A stretch of 64,000 nucleotides of DNA from Flavipsychrobacter sp. (GTDB lineage Bacteria > Bacteroidota > Bacteroidia > Chitinophagales > Chitinophagaceae): positions 1 through 64,000 of the forward strand of contig JAFIGV010000027.1 in NCBI GenBank assembly GCA_017849575.1, in the 5' to 3' direction. A program made the position numbers and the translations under genes. Shown here piece by piece: positions 10,047 through 19,751 of the stretch; positions within the stretch are counted from its first letter, which is position 1, and each line of letters begins with the position of its first letter. The notes under the pieces were generated by a model. It saw only the letters and a list, made by a program, of their open reading frames with translations, was not told where the DNA came from and did not search any database.

Positions 10047-11111
10047 CTATTGAAACGTAGGCAGTAGCATAGACTCAAAGCGAGGGCATTTATTTTTATC
10101 CTGCGCCCAGGGACCCTTGGATAACACCCCACGTGAGAAAATTGAAATTTCAGTGCCGCCCATACCGTTGCTGGCTCGCTTCAGCGTGGAAGTATTGATG
10201 TCGTAAGATACCGTGAAGGAGTAGCTCTTGTAATCCAGTTTTACCGTAGGAATCCAGGCATCATTCATTCGATAAAAAAGGCCTGCATAAAATGTAAAAA
10301 GAGTCCTTGAAGCCGCATCCATATTGCGCCAGCTACCCAGACATCCGAATATGGTTTCCTGATAAGTACCTTGCCTTGAGTAGTTGGCATGCATCGTAAT
10401 GGCATAGGCTTCGTCTACAAGATATTGCACGCCCAGGTTACCGTTCCACTTGGTATCGAGCCGCAAAAAAGACTGGTCGCTGGCAAAGGCGGCCTTGGGC
10501 TTGTTAAGATGGAAAGCAGCCACACCGAGATAATAATTCACCTGATTATACTCGCCTGCAGAACTATTGAAGCTCAAACCCGCGCCAAGATCGAAGTAAG
10601 TATTCTTTGTGGTGGTAATGTTTTCATTAGAACCATTGGAAGAATTGAACGAGCCCCCCACATACTGCGAAGAAAATGTCATTTTCGTCGGGTCGATGGA
10701 ACGCTGGATATAGCCGGCGGTAAACCCGACCGATACATAGGACTGATGTTTGTCTTCCAGGGCCTTGTTGTAATTCACTGCCGGATAAATCTGAAAGCTG
10801 TTGAAATTGATGCTTCCTGCTTTATCGTAGGTTGCAGTAAGTCCGAAGCTGAAGTTATCGCCGGTCTCCTCATTCACCGTAATACGACTTTCTACCGATG
10901 CCAGCACCGTTTGAAAGGGAACAGAAATGTTACTCCATTGCCGGCGGTAGTTAATACCGGCTTTGTAGTCGCCGCTGAAAATTCCGGTAAGGGCCGGATT
11001 TCTCAGAATGGCATTTTCATAAAACTGCGAAAAGTGAATGTCCTGCGCTACAGCATGCCCATTCAGCAAGAAAGCACAGCCCGCCACTGCTATCAATAAA
11101 AGTCTTTTCAT
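10047..11111 (-). CDS. PorP/SprF-family type IX secretion outer-membrane protein
   Basis: 354 residues. A signal peptide ends near AVAQ (residue 23). The mature N-terminus DIHFSQFYENAILRNPALTG is the hallmark of the PorP/SprF family, followed by alternating beta strands of an outer-membrane beta-barrel. Family members help secrete or hold large repeat adhesins that carry the gliding-motility-type C-terminal domain. It lies 18 bases downstream of exactly such an adhesin, so the two are almost certainly one operon. The role as a dedicated partner of that adhesin is inference from this pairing. Confidence 0.92.
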   Translation of the reverse strand: MKRLLLIAVAGCAFLLNGHAVAQDIHFSQFYENAILRNPALTGIFSGDYKAGINYRRQWSNISVPFQTVLASVESRITVNEETGDNFSFGLTATYDKAGSINFNSFQIYPAVNYNKALEDKHQSYVSVGFTAGYIQRSIDPTKMTFSSQYVGGSFNSSNGSNENITTTKNTYFDLGAGLSFNSSAGEYNQVNYYLGVAAFHLNKPKAAFASDQSFLRLDTKWNGNLGVQYLVDEAYAITMHANYSRQGTYQETIFGCLGSWRNMDAASRTLFTFYAGLFYRMNDAWIPTVKLDYKSYSFTVSYDINTSTLKRASNGMGGTEISIFSRGVLSKGPWAQDKNKCPRFESMLLPTFQ

Positions 11112-11129
11112 ATCGGCTGCTTTTTTGAA

Positions 11130-14100
11130 TTATCGGATCAGTGAAATGTCTCCCTTCATCTGCATATGTGTACCGTTGAAGCATGTCACTTCTATGATGT
11201 AAACATAAACGTCAGGTTTTAGTTCCTCGCCTTTGTACGTGCCATCCCAACCCTTTAAGTCATCGTTGGGACTGATATTTTGTGCCTGGTACAACATTTC
11301 TCCCCAACGGCTATACACGCGCAGGGAATTGATGATGTTAAGGCCTGAGCCGGAAGGGAAGAACCGGTCATTATTACCATCGCCGTTCGGCGTAAAGGTG
11401 TTAGGCACGAATACCTGACTATTGTCGCAGGCCAGAAAAATAGTTACCTCATCCTCGGCTTCGCAACCAAAACGGTTAGAAGCTTTTACTTTGAAAGTGG
11501 TGGTTTGGTGCGGTGTAGCCACAGGACTCGAGCAGTCTGTACAATTCAGGAATGCTCCCGGCGACCATTCCCAATAGTCCGTGAAAGTGCTGGTAGCATT
11601 CAGGTTGGCAGAGGCGCCGGCAATAATGGTTTGGTCGGGCCCTGCATCCACTGTCGGTTTGGGGTTTACGGTAACGGTAATCTTACCTGTATCCACAAAA
11701 CAGGAGCCTTGTTTTATAATCACGGTGTAGGTTGTGGTGTGGGTGGGTGTTGCAACCGGGTGGCTAATGTTTGGATTGTTGAGACCTGCGGGCGGCGACC
11801 AGCTATAGTCTTGACCTCCACCTGTAAACAATTCCACGGATTGTCCTTCACAAATGGTAGCATCTGCGCTATAGGTAAAAGGTTCTCGCAGGATCACGTG
11901 TACATTCACCTGGTCAGAATCAAGGCAGCCATTAATGTCTACGCCCACCACCGTATAAATCGTACTGTTGGAGGGTTGCACGAGCGGGTTACTACAGGTG
12001 ACGCAAGAGAGACCGGAAGAGGGATGCCAGGTGTATGAAACACCACCGGTTACCGATAGTTGAAGTCTCTGACCTTCGCAAAGTGTGGTATCGCCATTTG
12101 CCACGATCTGGGCGTCCGGGTGTAGCCCAACAGAAACGTTATCCGTATTGACGCATCCGTTAGCATCCGTTCCCGTCACCGTGTACACCGTATTGATGGA
12201 TGGCGTAGCTACGGGGTTAGCGCACTGACTGCAGGAAAGGGATGCTGAGGGCGACCAGCTATAGGACAATGCACCGGTAGCCTGCAACTGTGTTGAATTC
12301 AGGCGGCAGATCATGGCGTCAGGGCCGGCATCTACTACAGGAAGCGGATTTACAGTCACCTTAACCTGGCCTGTATCCTTACAACCGTTAGCATCGGCTC
12401 CGATGACTGTATAGGTGGTTGTTGCGGAAGGGCTGGCAGATGGGTTGGGGCAAATCGTACAGGAAAGGCCTGTGGCTGGCGACCATGAGTAACTGTTGGC
12501 ACCCGAAGCCTGGAGCGATACGGCATCGCCAAGACATATAGTTTGATCGTTGCTCACGGAAATGACCGGCGGAGCGTTGACCGTCACTGTGGCCTGTGTA
12601 GAATTGACACAGCCCGCTGCGCTGGTACCGGTAATGGTGTACGTGGTAGTGGTAAGCGGACTAGCTATAGGATTGGAACAACCCACGCATGTGAGGCTGC
12701 CGGATGGTGTCCAAACATAGCTCGCTGCGCCCGCTGCCTGCATCTGTACGCTAAAACCATAACAAATAGACTGCGAAGGCACTGTAAGTACCGGCAGCGG
12801 ATGAACGGTAACCGATACCATAGCCGTGTCGGAGCAACCTCCGGCACCTACACCAGTGACGGTATATACGGTTGTAGAAGTGGGATTGGCCACGGGTTGT
12901 GCGCAGTTGGCACAGGACAGGCCTGTAGCCGGAGACCAGCTATAGGACGTGGCACCGGCGGCAGTTAATGTGGCCGTATCTCCAATACACATAGCAGGTT
13001 TAGACGTCGTGGCCGTTATATTGGGAAGGTTGTTTACATTGACCGTTACCTGGGCACTATCAGAGCAACCCAAAGCGGAAGTGCCGATGACCGTATAAGT
13101 TGTGGTAGCTGTTGGGCTGGCTATCGGGTTGTTACAGTTTTGACAAGACAAAGTACCTGAGGGCGACCAACTATAGCTTGTAGCGCCACTTACTGCCAAC
13201 TGTACATTGGCTCCCGCACATATAGAAGGATTTGGGCCCGTTTGTATCGTAGGGAGCGGATGTATCGTAACCGTTGTTTGTGCAGTGGCCGTACAGCCGT
13301 TCGTGTCGGTACCCGTCACCGTATAGACAGTAGTTGATGAAGGATGGGCAACAGGATTGGCGCAGTTGCTACAACTGAGACCTGACGACGGTGCCCAGGA
13401 GTAGCTGATACCTCCGGTAGCCTGTAGCTGCAATGAAGCTGTGTCTCCGATGCAAATCCCGGCTCCGCCTGTAGCGGCAATAGGTGGCGGCGGCAATATG
13501 TGCACCACCTTAGTGATGGTGTCGGAGCAACCCAGGTTCGAACTCAGAATGAGCCTTACCGAATAGTTCCCTGGTGTGGTATAGTTATGCGACGGATTAT
13601 GCGCCGTACTTGTTCCGCCATCTCCAAAAGTCCAGTTACGCGTTACTGTACCGCCGGAATTAAAGGTGGTCGTGTCCGTAAATTGTATGGTGCCAGAGGA
13701 GCAAATACTTGCCGGCGAGAAAGAGAAATTCCCTTTAATACTGTTAACCACAACGGTATCGAGTCCGATGATCGGGATAATACAGGTGTTTCCATCACTC
13801 AGAAGTAATTTTGGTATATACTTTCCGGGTTGGGTGTATGTATAGGTCGTAGATGAAGCAGTAGTGGTAAGCGTCACACCGTTGTTCATATCCCAAATCA
13901 ACTGCTGCGTGTTGGTGTTGGTCGAGGACAGGGAAATGGTAAGTGGCGCGCAGCCGGTAAGCGGTGCATAGGAGAACGTTCCGCTTGGCCCGATCACCGT
14001 GATGGTTTTATACATCGTATCATAACATACGCCGTTCTGACCCGCAAGCATTACGGTATATACGCCGTTGGTGCCGTAGAAAGTTGAGGGTGTATCAAGG

Positions 14101-17030
14101 GAAGAGACATTGCCATTTCCGAAACTCCAGACAAAGTTGTAGCCACTCGTGGAGGTGTTGACAAAATTTACGGTAAGCGGCGGACAGGATGAAAATGTAT
14201 CGCTTGCGGTGAAGCTCACATTAAGTCCGCCCACATTGATATAGGCCGTCCTGACTAAGGTATCCACACATTGTCCGTCGCTTACGGCCAACATTACCGT
14301 ATAGGTGCCGGTGAGCGCATACGCATGTGCCGGATTCTGTGCCGTTCCGGTGGTTCCATCACCAAAGTCCCAGTAGTATGTCAGGTTGCTACCTTGCGAG
14401 TTGTTGGTAAAGTAAACAGTATCGTGCGGACAAACCGTAGTTGGGTTTGCTGTAAACGATGCAGTAGGTTTTATCGAGTTGATATAATTGACTCTTGAAA
14501 AAGAATCGCTGCAGCCATTAGCATTGGTGACTTTCAGGCTCACGGTATAAATCCCTTTTGCGTAGGTGTGGCTGACCGGTGAAGTAGCAGAGGTGCTCGT
14601 AGCACCGTCACCGAAATACCATTTCCACGACGTGAGCGGCACACCTCCACCCACGGACGAGTCTGTAAAGTTAACCGTCAGCGGGGCACAGCCACTCACA
14701 GGCAAGCCGGCAAAATTTGCGGTAGGTCCGCTCACCATAATGTAGTTGGGCTTTATGAGTGTATCGTAGCACCCTCGCATATCCTTTACGATAAGCTTAA
14801 CCGTGAATAGACCATTTGAAGCATAGGCATGCGTGGTGGTGTAACTGGAAGTGGTAAGCGTGGTGCCATCGCCGAAATCCCAGATATAATCAGAATAATA
14901 TTGAGATGAATCTGCTGTAAACACTACGGGATCGTTCTTACACACCACTGTATCGTCAGCCCTGAACTGTGCATCCAGGTCAAACAATAATATCGGTACG
15001 CTATTGATGGCCAGGCAACCGGAAGGTAAATTGATTACATACAGTATAGTGGTGTACGATCCATAAGCCGGATAGACATGCGGTGCAGGAAACTGGAGGT
15101 TGGAAGTATCTCCATCCCCAAAATCCCACTTGAAAATGGCCCCTCCTGTCGAGTTGTTGAAATATTGCACTTCGAGCCGGTTGGTACAGGAATAGGCTAC
15201 GTTGAACAGAGCCATGGGAGGATAAATAATGATTTGCTGCGTAACCGAATCTATACAACCATTGTTGTTGGCGATTAAGGTAATGGTATAGGTACCCTGC
15301 GAATAATAGATATGGTTCGGATTCACATCATTGCTCTGTGAGCCATCACCAAATTTCCAGGTATAAGTATAGGCGGAAGTGTTTCCTGAATTGGATGTGT
15401 TGGTAAAGGGTACCGTTTCGCTGGGGCAGGCAGACGACTGTACCGTAAAGCCAACTTGCGGAAGTGCACCAACTTGTACCGTCGCGGTATTGCTGGTGTA
15501 TCCACAGCCGCCGGTACTTACCGCGGTCACCGTAACGTTATAGTTGCCGGGTGTGGCGTAAGTGTGCGATACTGTAGCAGAGGTGTTGGTGACAACGTTT
15601 CCATCTCCGAAATCCCATGTATAACTGCTCATTGTATTACTCGGGTTCGGCGTAACACTAAAGGTAAATGTAGCAGGAACGCAGCCCGTGTTGGTCACTG
15701 GCGTCAGATTCAACTGCCCGGGTACGGTGGCAAGATAGCCGTACTTTACCAGTGTGTCGTTGCAGCCATTTGCTCCGTAGGCAATCAGGGTTACGTGGTA
15801 GCTGCCGTAGGAGAGATAGGAATGCGTAGGATTGGCCTGTGTAGAGGTTGATCCGTCACCGAATAGCCAGAGATAGCCCGTGGCGCCCGTCGTTGTGTTT
15901 GTAAAGGTGGTGGTGAACGGAACGGTGCAACCTAATGTATTGGAAGCGGAGAAGTTGATGATCGGTCCCTGATTGATGGTAACCGTCTGCGTCGTTGAGT
16001 CTATACATCCACCATAATTCACAACCAGGGTTGCATTATAGGTGCCTGCAGCAGCGTAAGCATGGGTAGTGCTGGTGCCACTGCCGGTTGTACCGTCTCC
16101 GAAATGCCAGGTGCTCACGCCAACCCCTGGGGTTGAAATATTCGTAAAAGAAATGTTTTCGCCCGTACAGGCAGTACTGGCAGATTTTGTAAATGCCGGG
16201 TTGAGTACTCCGATATTCACAAACACCGGCTTGATCATGGTATCCTTACAGCCATTACCATTGGTCACAATCAGACTTACGGTGTAAGAGCCCGGAGTTA
16301 CGTAGTTATGAGACGGATTTACACTGGTAGACGTGCCGCCGTCTCCAAAATTCCACTGGTAGGAACTGCCGCCGGTAGAAGTACTGGTGAAGGAGACGTT
16401 GACCGGATAGGAGCACGAGTTATTATTGACAGCAGTAAAGTTGGCTACCGGACGCGGATAGATCTGTACAAAAAAGGGTTTTGAAAAGATCTTACTACAC
16501 CCGGCACTGTTGGTCATATTCAGGGTCACCGTGTAGTTTCCCGCTGAGTTATAAATATGCAAAGGGTTGGCTTGCGAAGAGGTTACACCATCGCCAAAGT
16601 CCCAGAAATAGGTAGCATTACCGGGCGAATTGGCAACAGATAAGTTCGTAAACTGGATGGCTTTTGGCGGACAAAATGCTCCGGAATCGCTCGCGGTGAA
16701 GTTGGGCGCCGGCGAAGGGATGACCGTGATGTAGTTAGTAATGGTTTTTGTATCCGAGGTAGTGCCGTCGCTGACCGTAAGTGTTACGGTATAGGTGCCG
16801 GGAAGAATATAAAGCGTGGAAGGCGATTGCAGATTGGTTACGGTGCCGTTGCCCAGATCCCAATTCCAGCTCGTAGGATTACCCGTACTCTGATCTGTAA
16901 AGTTTACCAGAATCGGCGCACATCCCGACACAATATTCGTTGTAAAATTTGCGGTCACCTGAGCGCTCAAAATAAGCGGACATAGCACTGCCACATATAT
17001 ACACAGCAAGGCGTATAAACCTTTTTTCAT
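11130..17030 (-). CDS. Giant PKD-repeat adhesin with T9SS gliding-motility-type C-terminal domain
   Basis: 1966 residues. A signal peptide (to about residue 23, LILSAQ) is followed by 14 PKD-like domains by my count (about 24-1178), recognisable by WDFGDG/WNFGDG, a later HxY motif and YTVTL strands. Nine shorter beta-repeats of about 76 residues (about 1180-1867) follow, most with YSWSP, a CxxC pair and TTTYTV. The C-terminal about 97 residues (from VFVPNTFTPNGDGNNDRFFP, with YSRWGE and LKPDVYVYIIE) match the gliding-motility-associated C-terminal domain that directs T9SS secretion. Most PKD units carry a Cys pair that could form disulfides outside the cell. The next gene is a PorP/SprF homologue. 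Likely a cell-surface adhesin or SprB-like filament; the ligand is unknown. No exact promoter element was found in the 294 bases upstream. Confidence 0.93.
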   Translation of the reverse strand: MKKGLYALLCIYVAVLCPLILSAQVTANFTTNIVSGCAPILVNFTDQSTGNPTSWNWDLGNGTVTNLQSPSTLYILPGTYTVTLTVSDGTTSDTKTITNYITVIPSPAPNFTASDSGAFCPPKAIQFTNLSVANSPGNATYFWDFGDGVTSSQANPLHIYNSAGNYTVTLNMTNSAGCSKIFSKPFFVQIYPRPVANFTAVNNNSCSYPVNVSFTSTSTGGSSYQWNFGDGGTSTSVNPSHNYVTPGSYTVSLIVTNGNGCKDTMIKPVFVNIGVLNPAFTKSASTACTGENISFTNISTPGVGVSTWHFGDGTTGSGTSTTHAYAAAGTYNATLVVNYGGCIDSTTQTVTINQGPIINFSASNTLGCTVPFTTTFTNTTTGATGYLWLFGDGSTSTQANPTHSYLSYGSYHVTLIAYGANGCNDTLVKYGYLATVPGQLNLTPVTNTGCVPATFTFSVTPNPSNTMSSYTWDFGDGNVVTNTSATVSHTYATPGNYNVTVTAVSTGGCGYTSNTATVQVGALPQVGFTVQSSACPSETVPFTNTSNSGNTSAYTYTWKFGDGSQSNDVNPNHIYYSQGTYTITLIANNNGCIDSVTQQIIIYPPMALFNVAYSCTNRLEVQYFNNSTGGAIFKWDFGDGDTSNLQFPAPHVYPAYGSYTTILYVINLPSGCLAINSVPILLFDLDAQFRADDTVVCKNDPVVFTADSSQYYSDYIWDFGDGTTLTTSSYTTTHAYASNGLFTVKLIVKDMRGCYDTLIKPNYIMVSGPTANFAGLPVSGCAPLTVNFTDSSVGGGVPLTSWKWYFGDGATSTSATSPVSHTYAKGIYTVSLKVTNANGCSDSFSRVNYINSIKPTASFTANPTTVCPHDTVYFTNNSQGSNLTYYWDFGDGTTGTAQNPAHAYALTGTYTVMLAVSDGQCVDTLVRTAYINVGGLNVSFTASDTFSSCPPLTVNFVNTSTSGYNFVWSFGNGNVSSLDTPSTFYGTNGVYTVMLAGQNGVCYDTMYKTITVIGPSGTFSYAPLTGCAPLTISLSSTNTNTQQLIWDMNNGVTLTTTASSTTYTYTQPGKYIPKLLLSDGNTCIIPIIGLDTVVVNSIKGNFSFSPASICSSGTIQFTDTTTFNSGGTVTRNWTFGDGGTSTAHNPSHNYTTPGNYSVRLILSSNLGCSDTITKVVHILPPPPIAATGGAGICIGDTASLQLQATGGISYSWAPSSGLSCSNCANPVAHPSSTTVYTVTGTDTNGCTATAQTTVTIHPLPTIQTGPNPSICAGANVQLAVSGATSYSWSPSGTLSCQNCNNPIASPTATTTYTVIGTSALGCSDSAQVTVNVNNLPNITATTSKPAMCIGDTATLTAAGATSYSWSPATGLSCANCAQPVANPTSTTVYTVTGVGAGGCSDTAMVSVTVHPLPVLTVPSQSICYGFSVQMQAAGAASYVWTPSGSLTCVGCSNPIASPLTTTTYTITGTSAAGCVNSTQATVTVNAPPVISVSNDQTICLGDAVSLQASGANSYSWSPATGLSCTICPNPSASPSATTTYTVIGADANGCKDTGQVKVTVNPLPVVDAGPDAMICRLNSTQLQATGALSYSWSPSASLSCSQCANPVATPSINTVYTVTGTDANGCVNTDNVSVGLHPDAQIVANGDTTLCEGQRLQLSVTGGVSYTWHPSSGLSCVTCSNPLVQPSNSTIYTVVGVDINGCLDSDQVNVHVILREPFTYSADATICEGQSVELFTGGGQDYSWSPPAGLNNPNISHPVATPTHTTTYTVIIKQGSCFVDTGKITVTVNPKPTVDAGPDQTIIAGASANLNATSTFTDYWEWSPGAFLNCTDCSSPVATPHQTTTFKVKASNRFGCEAEDEVTIFLACDNSQVFVPNTFTPNGDGNNDRFFPSGSGLNIINSLRVYSRWGEMLYQAQNISPNDDLKGWDGTYKGEELKPDVYVYIIEVTCFNGTHMQMKGDISLIR
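11430..13495 (-). repeat. Nine tandem ~76-residue CxxC beta-repeats within the adhesin
   Basis: Nine consecutive coding units of about 229 bases share the pattern YSWSP..GLSC..C.NP.A.P..TTTYTV.G....GC. Unit 8 lacks the CxxC pair (it reads LNNPNISHPVATP), and unit 9 is the most diverged. DNA identity between units is only moderate, suggesting old duplication. Confidence 0.85.
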
Positions 17031-17324
17031 TACCAGCGATTATTTCGAATAAAATAGATTTGCCTGTCCTCTTCAAGGCGATAGCAACAGAATGCTACCC
17101 CATCCTCCCATCAAATAAAACTTAGATTGTAATTACCAGCTTCTCCCTCTTGCGCCCGAAATTAGTCAATCTAACTGATAGAGTGCTAAAAACTAATCAT
17201 TTATTTTAAAGATAACTTTGTTTGCATTTCAGGGCAAGTGGAAAATAACTAAAGCGTTTGAGGAAACAGATTTTGTTAACGCCCTTAACATCGCGTTCAC
17301 GAATCATTAACAAACCCAAACCGG
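17031..17324. other. Intergenic region upstream of the adhesin
   Basis: A 294-base AT-rich gap between the divergently placed adhesin start and the pdxJ 3' end. It must hold the adhesin promoter, but no exact minus-strand TAnnTTTG is visible. An exact TAACTTTG on the plus strand (17213-17220) points toward the pdxJ 3' end, where no plus-strand gene begins. No tRNA-like or strong hairpin structure was seen. Confidence 0.5.
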
Positions 17325-18050
17325 CTATGTACCTAAGAGTTGGCGTCGGTACATCTGAATAGTGTTTTCGAGCCCGTAATAAAGGGCATCACTAATCAGC
17401 GCATGTCCTATAGAAACCTCAAGCAGACCCGGCACAGAAGCCGCAAAAAAAGAAAGATTTTTCAGGTCCAGATCATGACCTGCATTCAGACCTATTTGAT
17501 GAAGACCTGCAACTTTTGCAGCGCTCGCATAAGCAGCAACAGCTTCCCGGGGACTTTTTGAAAAATTTCGAGCATAGTCTTCCGTATAAAGCTCTACGCG
17601 ATCGGTTCCTGTAGCCGCAGCACCGGCCACCATCGTGTCGTCGGGATCTACAAAAATCGATACCCGGATGCCCGCTTGCCGAAACACGTCAATAATATCT
17701 CTCAGATAACGTTCCTCGCGCCGGGTATCCCAGCCGTGGTTAGAAGTAAGCTGCCCGGGTTCGTCGGGCACAAGGGTCACTTGTGCGGGTTGTACCTCCA
17801 GCACCAAAGCCACAAATTTGTCTTCTTTCGGGTTTCCTTCTATGTTAAACTCTGTTCGGATAATGGGAGCGATTGCTCTGACATCGCTATACCGGATGTG
17901 TCTTTCGTCAGGACGGGGATGCACCGTAATGCCATCGGCTCCAAATTCCTGACAGTCTATAGCTGCTTGCAACACATCGGGCGCCTTCCCACCCCTGCTG
18001 TTTCTAAGCGTTGCAATTTTGTTGATATTAACGGACAGCTTTACGGACAT
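17325..18050 (-). CDS. pdxJ: Pyridoxine 5'-phosphate synthase
   Basis: 241 residues from the ATG at 18048-18050, matching the usual PdxJ length. The upstream in-frame start at 18080 is rejected because the promoter element lies between the two. Motifs: LSVNINKIATLRNSRGG, GADGITVHPRPDERHIR, NIEGNP, and the C-terminal GHDLDLKNL and IGHALISDALYYG. It condenses 1-deoxyxylulose 5-phosphate with 3-amino-2-oxopropyl phosphate to give pyridoxine 5'-phosphate in the DXP-dependent vitamin B6 route. serC elsewhere in this window makes 4-phosphohydroxy-threonine in the same route in some bacteria. Confidence 0.97.
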   Translation of the reverse strand: MSVKLSVNINKIATLRNSRGGKAPDVLQAAIDCQEFGADGITVHPRPDERHIRYSDVRAIAPIIRTEFNIEGNPKEDKFVALVLEVQPAQVTLVPDEPGQLTSNHGWDTRREERYLRDIIDVFRQAGIRVSIFVDPDDTMVAGAAATGTDRVELYTEDYARNFSKSPREAVAAYASAAKVAGLHQIGLNAGHDLDLKNLSFFAASVPGLLEVSIGHALISDALYYGLENTIQMYRRQLLGT

Positions 18051-18065
18051 AGTGCTTCTTTCGGT

Positions 18066-18073
18066 CAAAATTA
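18066..18073 (-). promoter_or_regulatory. Bacteroidota -7 element for pdxJ (TAATTTTG)
   Basis: Exact TAnnTTTG on the minus strand, ending 15 bases before the pdxJ ATG; predicted leader about 10 nt. Confidence 0.65.
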
Positions 18074-18096
18074 AAGTCATTCAATTAATTTGCAGG

Positions 18097-19728
18097 GTGC
18101 TTTCGCTGCGTTGTCTTCAGGTTTTCTGCGGCCTTGCCCTCTGGGTATGTTGCGCCGCTTGTGGTGATCGGCGGGGCGACGACCGAAACACATTCCATCT
18201 CAACTACTCAGCAGGCACCGTAGAAAGTATTGATCCTGCTTTTGCACGCAACCTGTATAACATGTGGACCGACCACATGGTGTATAATACCCTGGTAGAA
18301 ACAAATGAGAATCTGGAGGTAGTTCCTTCCTTAGCCTACCGATGGGAGGTCAGTGACGACGGGCTACACTACCGCTTTTATTTAAGACCCGATGTATTTT
18401 TTCAGAACAGTGAAGTTTTCCCGGACGGCCGCGGACGCAGGATGACGGCACAGGATGTAGTCTATAGTTTCGAAAGGCTTATCGACCCCGCCACTGCATC
18501 TACCGGCGCGTGGATTTTTAACGGGCGCGTAGCAGAAAAGAATGCTTTTGTGGCGCTAGACGATACTACCGTTCAAATTAATCTCACCGCACCTTTTCGC
18601 CCGCTACCCGAAATTCTGACCATGCCTTACTGCAGCGTGGTGGCGCGGGAAGCAGTAGAGCGCTGGGGCAAAGAGTTTGGCCAGCATCCTTTGGGCACAG
18701 GCCCTTTCTACCTCCACTACTGGGATGAGGGAAATACAATGGTGTTGAAACGTAATCCTAACTATTGGGAAAAAGATGAACATGGAAGGCGGCTGCCTTA
18801 TTTGCAAGCTGTGCAGATTGGCTTTGTCGATAGTAAGGCCACAGAATTTTTTCTTTTCCTGCAGGGAGAAATTGACTTTGTGAATAATATTGACGGCTCC
18901 TTTAAAGATCTGGTGCTGACAAAAAACGGTGAATTGAAGAAGGAATACCAGCACCGCATCGTGCTTACAAAAAGGCCCTACCTCAACACCGAATACATAG
19001 GCTTGCTTACCGACACAACACTGCCGGCAGCAGCAAATGCCCCCACGGGCAACAGGCTTGTCCGCCAGGCAATAAACTATGCCATTGACCGCGAAAAAAT
19101 AGTGCGGTATTTTAAGAATGGCGCCGTAACCCCGGCACTGCAGGGATTTATACCGAAAGGAATGCCCGCCTATGACAGTGCTGCCGGCTACGGATACCCA
19201 TATAATCCTCAACGAGCGCTGGAACTGCTGGCCAGAGCAGGTCATCCCAAAGGTGAGGGGTTGGGCAGCTTTACCATTTTGACCCCGGATAACTGGGCAG
19301 ACATCGTAAACTTTGTGGCCACACAACTTCGGGATGTAGGCATACAAGCCCGCGTAGAGATCATTCAGGCAAACATACTTCGCCAGCAGATGAGTAAGTC
19401 TGAGGCTACCGCTTTTCGCGGACAATGGATTGCAGACTACCCCGATGCTGAGACCTTTCTTGCATTTTTCAACAGTCGCTTTCCGGCTCCCCCCAACTAT
19501 ACTCGCTTTCGAAATGCAACTTTCGACTCACTCTATGATGCCAGCATGAACCAGCCCGACAGTATTCGGCAGCGTATGTATCGCCAAATGGATAGCCTTG
19601 TAACGAGTTATGCCCCTGTAATACCCCTTTTCTATGACAGAATGCTTCACTTTACACAACCCGGCATTATGGGTTTTTCGGCCAATCCTATGAATCTGAT
19701 CGACTTGAAAAAAGTTCGAAAACTATAA
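18097..19728 (+). CDS. Extracellular solute-binding lipoprotein, family 5 (oligopeptide/dipeptide type)
   Basis: 543 residues if the GTG at 18097 is the start. That choice leaves a clean lipoprotein signal: charged MLSLR, a hydrophobic run to residue 20, and the lipidated Cys of CAACGDRR. No in-frame ATG exists nearby. The body is SBP_bac_5: SIDPAFARNLYNMWTDHMVYNTLVE, DGLHYRFYLRPDVFFQNSEVF, MTAQDVVYSFERLIDP, GTGPFYL, VRQAINYAIDREKI. These proteins deliver peptides or other small solutes to an ABC permease. No permease or ATPase gene is next to it, so it is an orphan binding protein or acts with a distant transporter. It is transcribed divergently from pdxJ with only 46 bases between starts. 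Confidence 0.85.
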   Translation: MLSLRCLQVFCGLALWVCCAACGDRRGDDRNTFHLNYSAGTVESIDPAFARNLYNMWTDHMVYNTLVETNENLEVVPSLAYRWEVSDDGLHYRFYLRPDVFFQNSEVFPDGRGRRMTAQDVVYSFERLIDPATASTGAWIFNGRVAEKNAFVALDDTTVQINLTAPFRPLPEILTMPYCSVVAREAVERWGKEFGQHPLGTGPFYLHYWDEGNTMVLKRNPNYWEKDEHGRRLPYLQAVQIGFVDSKATEFFLFLQGEIDFVNNIDGSFKDLVLTKNGELKKEYQHRIVLTKRPYLNTEYIGLLTDTTLPAAANAPTGNRLVRQAINYAIDREKIVRYFKNGAVTPALQGFIPKGMPAYDSAAGYGYPYNPQRALELLARAGHPKGEGLGSFTILTPDNWADIVNFVATQLRDVGIQARVEIIQANILRQQMSKSEATAFRGQWIADYPDAETFLAFFNSRFPAPPNYTRFRNATFDSLYDASMNQPDSIRQRMYRQMDSLVTSYAPVIPLFYDRMLHFTQPGIMGFSANPMNLIDLKKVRKL

Positions 19729-19751
19729 GGCTTTGGTAAGCACTTCTTTCT

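Noticed and set aside
12543-12968. Plus-strand ORFs opposite the PKD adhesin
   Set aside because: Antisense shadows of the repetitive adhesin gene; composition is Arg/Cys/Gly-rich with no family match.
13495-16960. PKD units as a DNA-level tandem repeat array
   Set aside because: The units are diverged at DNA level; repetition is in the protein only.
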